Shown piece by piece: positions 34,842-38,172 of a stretch of 38,172 nt of DNA. Below the pieces are notes generated by a model. That model saw nothing but the letters and a program-made list of their open reading frames with translations, had not been told where the DNA came from and ran no database searches. Where the stretch lies: assembly GCA_014874455.1 (NCBI GenBank), contig JADBJL010000034.1, positions 1 through 38,172 on the forward strand, in the 5' to 3' direction. The DNA comes from Thermomicrobiaceae bacterium. Its GTDB lineage: Bacteria; Chloroflexota; Chloroflexia; Thermomicrobiales; Thermomicrobiaceae. How positions within the stretch are numbered: the first letter of the stretch is position 1; each line of letters opens with the position of its first letter. The position numbers were made by a program, and so were the translations under genes.

Positions 34842-36416
34842 ATGAGCCAGACTGAACTCGACCGTGTCGTGACCGACTCCGGGATCGAGATCGAGCCGGT
34901 CTACCGGGACACCGGCCGCGCCGCCGAGCCCGACCCTGGACAGTACCCTTATACCCGCGGCATCCACCCCACCATGTACCGGGGAAAGAAGTGGACGATC
35001 CGCCAGTATGCCGGTTATGCCTCGGCCGAGGAGACCAACCGGCGGTTCAAGCTGCTCCTCGAGCGCGGCCAGATGGGGCTCAGCGTTGCCTTCGACCTCC
35101 CGACCCAGCTCGGCTACGACTCCGACCACCCGCTGGCCCGGCCGGAGGTCGGCCGGGTGGGGGTCGCGATCAGCACGCTCGACGATATGCGCCGGCTGTT
35201 CGACGGCATCGAGCTCGCTAAGGTGACGACCTCGATGACCATCAACGCTCCGGCGGCACTGCTCCTGCTGATGTACCAGATCGTGGCCGAAGAGCAGGGT
35301 GCCGATCCCCGGGAGCTCCGGGGCACGATCCAGAACGACATCCTGAAAGAGTACGCGGCACGGGGGACGTACATCTTCCCGCCAGCCCCCTCGATGCGCC
35401 TGGTCACCGACACGTTCGCCTATTGCCGCCAGCATCTGCCTAAGTGGAACACGATCAGCATTAGCGGCTACCACATGCGCGAAGCTGGCGCGACCGCGGT
35501 ACAGGAGATCGCCTTCACGCTCGCCAACGCGATCGCTTACGTGCGTGCCGCGATCGAGGCCGGCTTACAGGTCGACGAATTCGCCCCGCGGCTGAGCTTC
35601 TTCTTCGGCGCCCACAGCAACTTCTTCGAAGAGATCGCCAAGTTCCGCGCCGCCCGGCGCATGTGGGCCAAAATCGTTCGCGAGCGGTTCGGCGCGCAGA
35701 ATCCGCGCTCGATGATGCTCCGCTTCCACACCCAGACCTGCGGCTGCACGCTGACGGCCCAACAGCCGCTCAACAACGTGGTGCGAGTGGCCTACCAGGC
35801 CTTGAGCGCGGTGCTCGGCGGCACCCAAAGCCTGCATACCAACGCCTACGATGAGGCGCTGGGCCTGCCGACCGAGGAGTCAGCGACACTGGCACTGCGC
35901 ACGCAGCAGATCCTGGCCGAGGAGACCGGGATAGCCGACACGGCCGACCCGCTCGGGGGCTCCTACTTCGTCGAGGCGCTGACCGACCAGATCGAAGCGC
36001 GCGCCTGGGAGCTCATCGACGAGATCGAGTCGCTGGGTGGGGCCGTCGCGGCGATCGAGCGGGGCTGGATCCAGGAGCAGATCGCCGAGAGCGCCTACGT
36101 GTGGGAGCTGCGCGTGGCCTCGGGCGAACGGGCAGTGGTCGGCGTCAACGCGTACCAGGACGACCATGAGGTCGAAGTACCGGTTCACCGGCTGGACGAG
36201 GCGGCGGTGGAGCGGCAGGTCGCGCGCGTGCGGGAGTACCGGGCCAGGCAGGACGCGGCGAGGGTGGCCGCGGCGCTGGAGGCGGTCGAGCGCGCTGCCC
36301 GCGGCACCGAGAACATGCTCCCGGTGATGAAGGAGGCTCTGCTGGCCGGCGCGACCCTGGGGCAGATCTGCGGGCGGCTCCGCCAGGTCTGGGGCGAGTA
36401 CCGACCTGGTTACTGA
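34842..36416 (+). CDS. Methylmalonyl-CoA mutase, catalytic (large) subunit
   Basis: A 524-aa catalytic barrel of methylmalonyl-CoA mutase ('[23 protein letters not shown]' split over the N-terminus, '[19 protein letters not shown]', '[19 protein letters not shown]', '[20 protein letters not shown]', '[20 protein letters not shown]'). It ends without the C-terminal B12-binding domain, so the cobalamin subunit must come from another gene not in the window. It interconverts succinyl-CoA and methylmalonyl-CoA by a radical route, and with the epimerase serves propionyl-CoA use or synthesis. ATG 34842 has AAGGAG 7 nt upstream; a GTG 30 nt earlier lacks an SD. It could be a related acyl-CoA mutase, but the adjacent epimerase favours methylmalonyl-CoA. 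Confidence 0.93.
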   Translation: MSQTELDRVVTDSGIEIEPVYRDTGRAAEPDPGQYPYTRGIHPTMYRGKKWTIRQYAGYASAEETNRRFKLLLERGQMGLSVAFDLPTQLGYDSDHPLARPEVGRVGVAISTLDDMRRLFDGIELAKVTTSMTINAPAALLLLMYQIVAEEQGADPRELRGTIQNDILKEYAARGTYIFPPAPSMRLVTDTFAYCRQHLPKWNTISISGYHMREAGATAVQEIAFTLANAIAYVRAAIEAGLQVDEFAPRLSFFFGAHSNFFEEIAKFRAARRMWAKIVRERFGAQNPRSMMLRFHTQTCGCTLTAQQPLNNVVRVAYQALSAVLGGTQSLHTNAYDEALGLPTEESATLALRTQQILAEETGIADTADPLGGSYFVEALTDQIEARAWELIDEIESLGGAVAAIERGWIQEQIAESAYVWELRVASGERAVVGVNAYQDDHEVEVPVHRLDEAAVERQVARVREYRARQDAARVAAALEAVERAARGTENMLPVMKEALLAGATLGQICGRLRQVWGEYRPGY

Positions 36417-36538
36417 GGGGGTTGAATTCCTCCGCTGGCGAGCGAGTCGTCACTTCGGGCTCGCTGGCGAAAGGCTCCGAGAAGCGGCGTGAGCGGCTCG
36501 ATACGACGCTCGCTCGTTGCCGGTTTCGTTTCCACTTC

Positions 36539-37462
36539 TCACCCCAGCGCTAACATCGCTTCGAGCGCTCGCCGGGCCGGTGCCGCGATCTCCTCTGGCA
36601 CGGTGATAACGTGCTTGAGGTCGCGCAGCGACTCGTACACCTTCTCCAGCGTGACGCGTTTCATGTACTGGCAGACCGCATCATCGCGAACCGGGATGAA
36701 GCGCTTCCCTGGCGCCTTCTTGCGCAGGCGATGCAGGATCCCCACCTCGGTCGCGACGACGAACTCCTGTGCGGGCGACTGCGCAGCATAGCGCACCATC
36801 CCCTCGGTCGAGAGGAGCTTCGCGTCCGGACGCAGGTAGATGCAGGTCGAGCTGCAGCCACACTCCGGGTGGATGAGGAACTCGGCATTCGGATGTGCCG
36901 CGAGCTGCGCCTCGAGATCCTCGCTGCGGATACCCGCATGGACGTGGCATTCGCCGAGCCAGAGATCCAGTTTCCGTCCGGTCAGTCGCTCGACGTGCGC
37001 CCCGAGGAACATGTCGGGCACGAAGAAGAGCGGCCGATCCGGCGGCAGGCTCGCGACGACCTCAACCGCATTCGCGCTCGTGCAGCAGATATCGGCCAGT
37101 GCCTTGACCGCCGCGCTCGTGTTCACATACGCCACCACGATCCCGTCAGGGTGTGTCTCGCGCCAGGCCCGCACATCGTCCGGCGTGATCGTCTCGGCGA
37201 GAGAGCATCCGGCCTCGAGATCCGGGAGCAGCACCGTCTTGTCCGGGTTGAGGATCGCGGCCGTCTCGGCCATGAAATGCACGCCGCAGAAGACGATGAC
37301 GCGCGCATCCGTGCGCGCGGCCTCGCGCGAAAGCCCCAGCGAGTCGCCGACGAAGTCGGCAATGTCCTGCACTTCGGGTCGCTGGTAGCTGTGGGCGAGG
37401 ATGACCGCGTGCCGTTGCTCTTTGAGCCGCAAGATAGCCTGAACCAGCTCATGCTGTTCCAT
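36539..37462 (-). CDS. nadA: Quinolinate synthase A
   Basis: A 307-aa NadA that condenses iminoaspartate with dihydroxyacetone phosphate to quinolinate. The three 4Fe-4S cysteines fit the family spacing: Cys86 ('AGCSLAE'), Cys172 ('GECHVHAGI') and Cys264 ('DDAVCQYMK'). Substrate-site blocks 'ILAHSYQRPEVQDIADFVGD', 'YVNTSAAVKA' and 'HPECGC' are present. It reads on the minus strand 16 nt after nadC, so the two are co-transcribed; nadB is not visible in the window. The ATG at 37462 begins one block before the conserved start. Convergent with the mutase gene; no clear terminator in the 122-nt gap. Confidence 0.96.
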   Translation of the reverse strand: MEQHELVQAILRLKEQRHAVILAHSYQRPEVQDIADFVGDSLGLSREAARTDARVIVFCGVHFMAETAAILNPDKTVLLPDLEAGCSLAETITPDDVRAWRETHPDGIVVAYVNTSAAVKALADICCTSANAVEVVASLPPDRPLFFVPDMFLGAHVERLTGRKLDLWLGECHVHAGIRSEDLEAQLAAHPNAEFLIHPECGCSSTCIYLRPDAKLLSTEGMVRYAAQSPAQEFVVATEVGILHRLRKKAPGKRFIPVRDDAVCQYMKRVTLEKVYESLRDLKHVITVPEEIAAPARRALEAMLALG

Positions 37463-37478
37463 TGACGCCGAACCTCTG

Positions 37479-38172
37479 TCAATCCTGTTCTATCCGGACG
37501 ATTTCCAGACTCAGATCCAAGGCGCGGGCCGAGTGCGTCAACGCACCGACCGAAACCGCATCCACGCCTGTCTCGGCGATAGCTCGGACGCGTTCGAGCG
37601 TCACGCCGCCTGACGCCTCGAGCTTGGCCCGGCCAGCCGTCCGCCGTACCGCCTCACGCAGCGTGTCGAGATCCATGTTGTCCAGCAGGATCCAGTCGGC
37701 ACCTGCGGCGAGCGCCTCCTCGAGCTCCTCGAGCGTGGTGACTTCCACCTCGATCGCCAGCGGATGGGGCACCCGTGCTCGCGCTCGACGCACCGCCTCG
37801 GCGACCCCGCCGGCAGCTCGGATATGGTTGTCCTTGATCAAGATGCCGTCGAAGAGCCCAAAACGGTGGTTCCTGCCACCACCGACGCGCACCGCGTACT
37901 TTTCGAGCGCCCGCAACCCCGGCGTCGTCTTCCGCGTATCCAGGATCGCCACACCAGTTCCCGCGACCGCCTCGACGAACGCGCGCGTCGCTGTGGCGAT
38001 ACCCGAGAGGCGCTGCAGCAGGTTCAGCGCCAGCCGCTCGCCGCTCAGGATACTCCCGAGGCGCCCCGCGAGCCGTGCGACCGTCTGGCCAGGCTCGATC
38101 GTCGCCCCCTCGGCCACGCACGGCTCCAGGTGGAGCGCTGGATCGAGTTCCTCGAAGACGATCCGGACGACG
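37479..38172 (-). CDS. nadC: Nicotinate-nucleotide pyrophosphorylase, 5' end outside window
   Basis: The visible 231 codons cover most of NadC (quinolinate phosphoribosyltransferase), which converts quinolinate and PRPP to nicotinate mononucleotide. Marks: 'LALNLLQRLSGIAT', 'ILDTRKTTPGLRALEKYAVR', 'GGGRNHRFGLFDGILIKDNH', 'IEVEVTTLEELEEAL', 'LLDNMDLD' and 'LEASGGVTLERVRAIAETGV', the usual quinolinate- and phosphate-binding residues. The frame is open to the window's right edge, with a fitting N-terminal stretch (VVRIVFEELDPALHLEPC), so the true start lies beyond position 38172. It precedes nadA on the same transcript. Confidence 0.95.
   Translation of the reverse strand, partial: VVRIVFEELDPALHLEPCVAEGATIEPGQTVARLAGRLGSILSGERLALNLLQRLSGIATATRAFVEAVAGTGVAILDTRKTTPGLRALEKYAVRVGGGRNHRFGLFDGILIKDNHIRAAGGVAEAVRRARARVPHPLAIEVEVTTLEELEEALAAGADWILLDNMDLDTLREAVRRTAGRAKLEASGGVTLERVRAIAETGVDAVSVGALTHSARALDLSLEIVRIEQD

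Noticed and set aside
36438-36464. Terminator between the mutase gene and nadA
   Set aside because: GCGAGC and GCTCGC can pair, but the loop is 15 nt and there is no T-run on either strand.
1-38172. CRISPR arrays, tRNA or rRNA genes, insertion sequences
   Set aside because: No regularly spaced repeats, cloverleaf-like segments, transposase motifs or flanking terminal repeats were seen on either strand.

Overview
The window is about 38 kb of high-GC bacterial chromosome, densely coding, with many GTG/TTG starts and strong Shine-Dalgarno (SD) sites. I see no rRNA, tRNA, insertion sequence, phage gene or CRISPR array. Gene content and protein style suggest a thermophilic Chloroflexota, Thermomicrobia-like. 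The cues are LGFP-like repeats in front of a YkuD domain, a split glutamate-synthase-type gene set, and methylmalonyl-CoA mutase beside minCDE. This placement is inference; there is no marker gene to confirm it.

Layout: (1) 1-5.5 kb, plus strand: the 3' part of an APC-type amino-acid permease, a calcineurin-like phosphoesterase, a P1/DmpA-family self-processing peptidase, a TrmA/RumA-family RNA m5U methyltransferase and Maf. A small two-helix membrane protein (minus) faces them. (2) 6.1-13.7 kb: a pyrimidine operon pyrC-carA-carB-cax-pyrE. It is preceded by a near-consensus promoter and a textbook intrinsic terminator that lies before the conserved start of PyrC, which is the arrangement of a transcription attenuator. 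(3) 13.7-17.1 kb: a 514-nt non-coding stretch, an exported L,D-transpeptidase with two LGFP-like repeats, and an unrecognised lipoprotein. (4) 17.3-23.7 kb: catabolic and accessory genes: an RraA/HMG-aldolase-like protein, an alpha/beta hydrolase (minus), a D-aminoacylase-like amidohydrolase with unusual metal-site residues, a zinc-dependent dehydrogenase, a MerR regulator and a PIG-L/LmbE deacetylase. A MerR-type promoter/operator lies between the last two. (5) 23.8-29.2 kb, minus strand: a three-gene overlapping operon of glutamate-synthase-like parts: a ferredoxin-like/degenerate FMN-domain protein, an intact FMN/Fe-S synthase-domain protein, and a class II amidotransferase fused to a GXGXG domain. 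(6) 29.6-34.4 kb: a cell-shape and division cluster mreD-mrdA(PBP2)-minC-minD-minE. (7) 34.4-36.4 kb: methylmalonyl-CoA epimerase and the catalytic mutase subunit. (8) 36.5 kb to the end, minus strand: nadC (cut by the window edge) and nadA.

The strongest leads for something new are the pyr leader attenuator with its odd pyrC start, the tripartite glutamate-synthase-like complex with one degenerate FMN subunit and no GltD, and the MerR operator that points at a PIG-L deacetylase. All functional calls come from reading motifs by eye; no database search was run.
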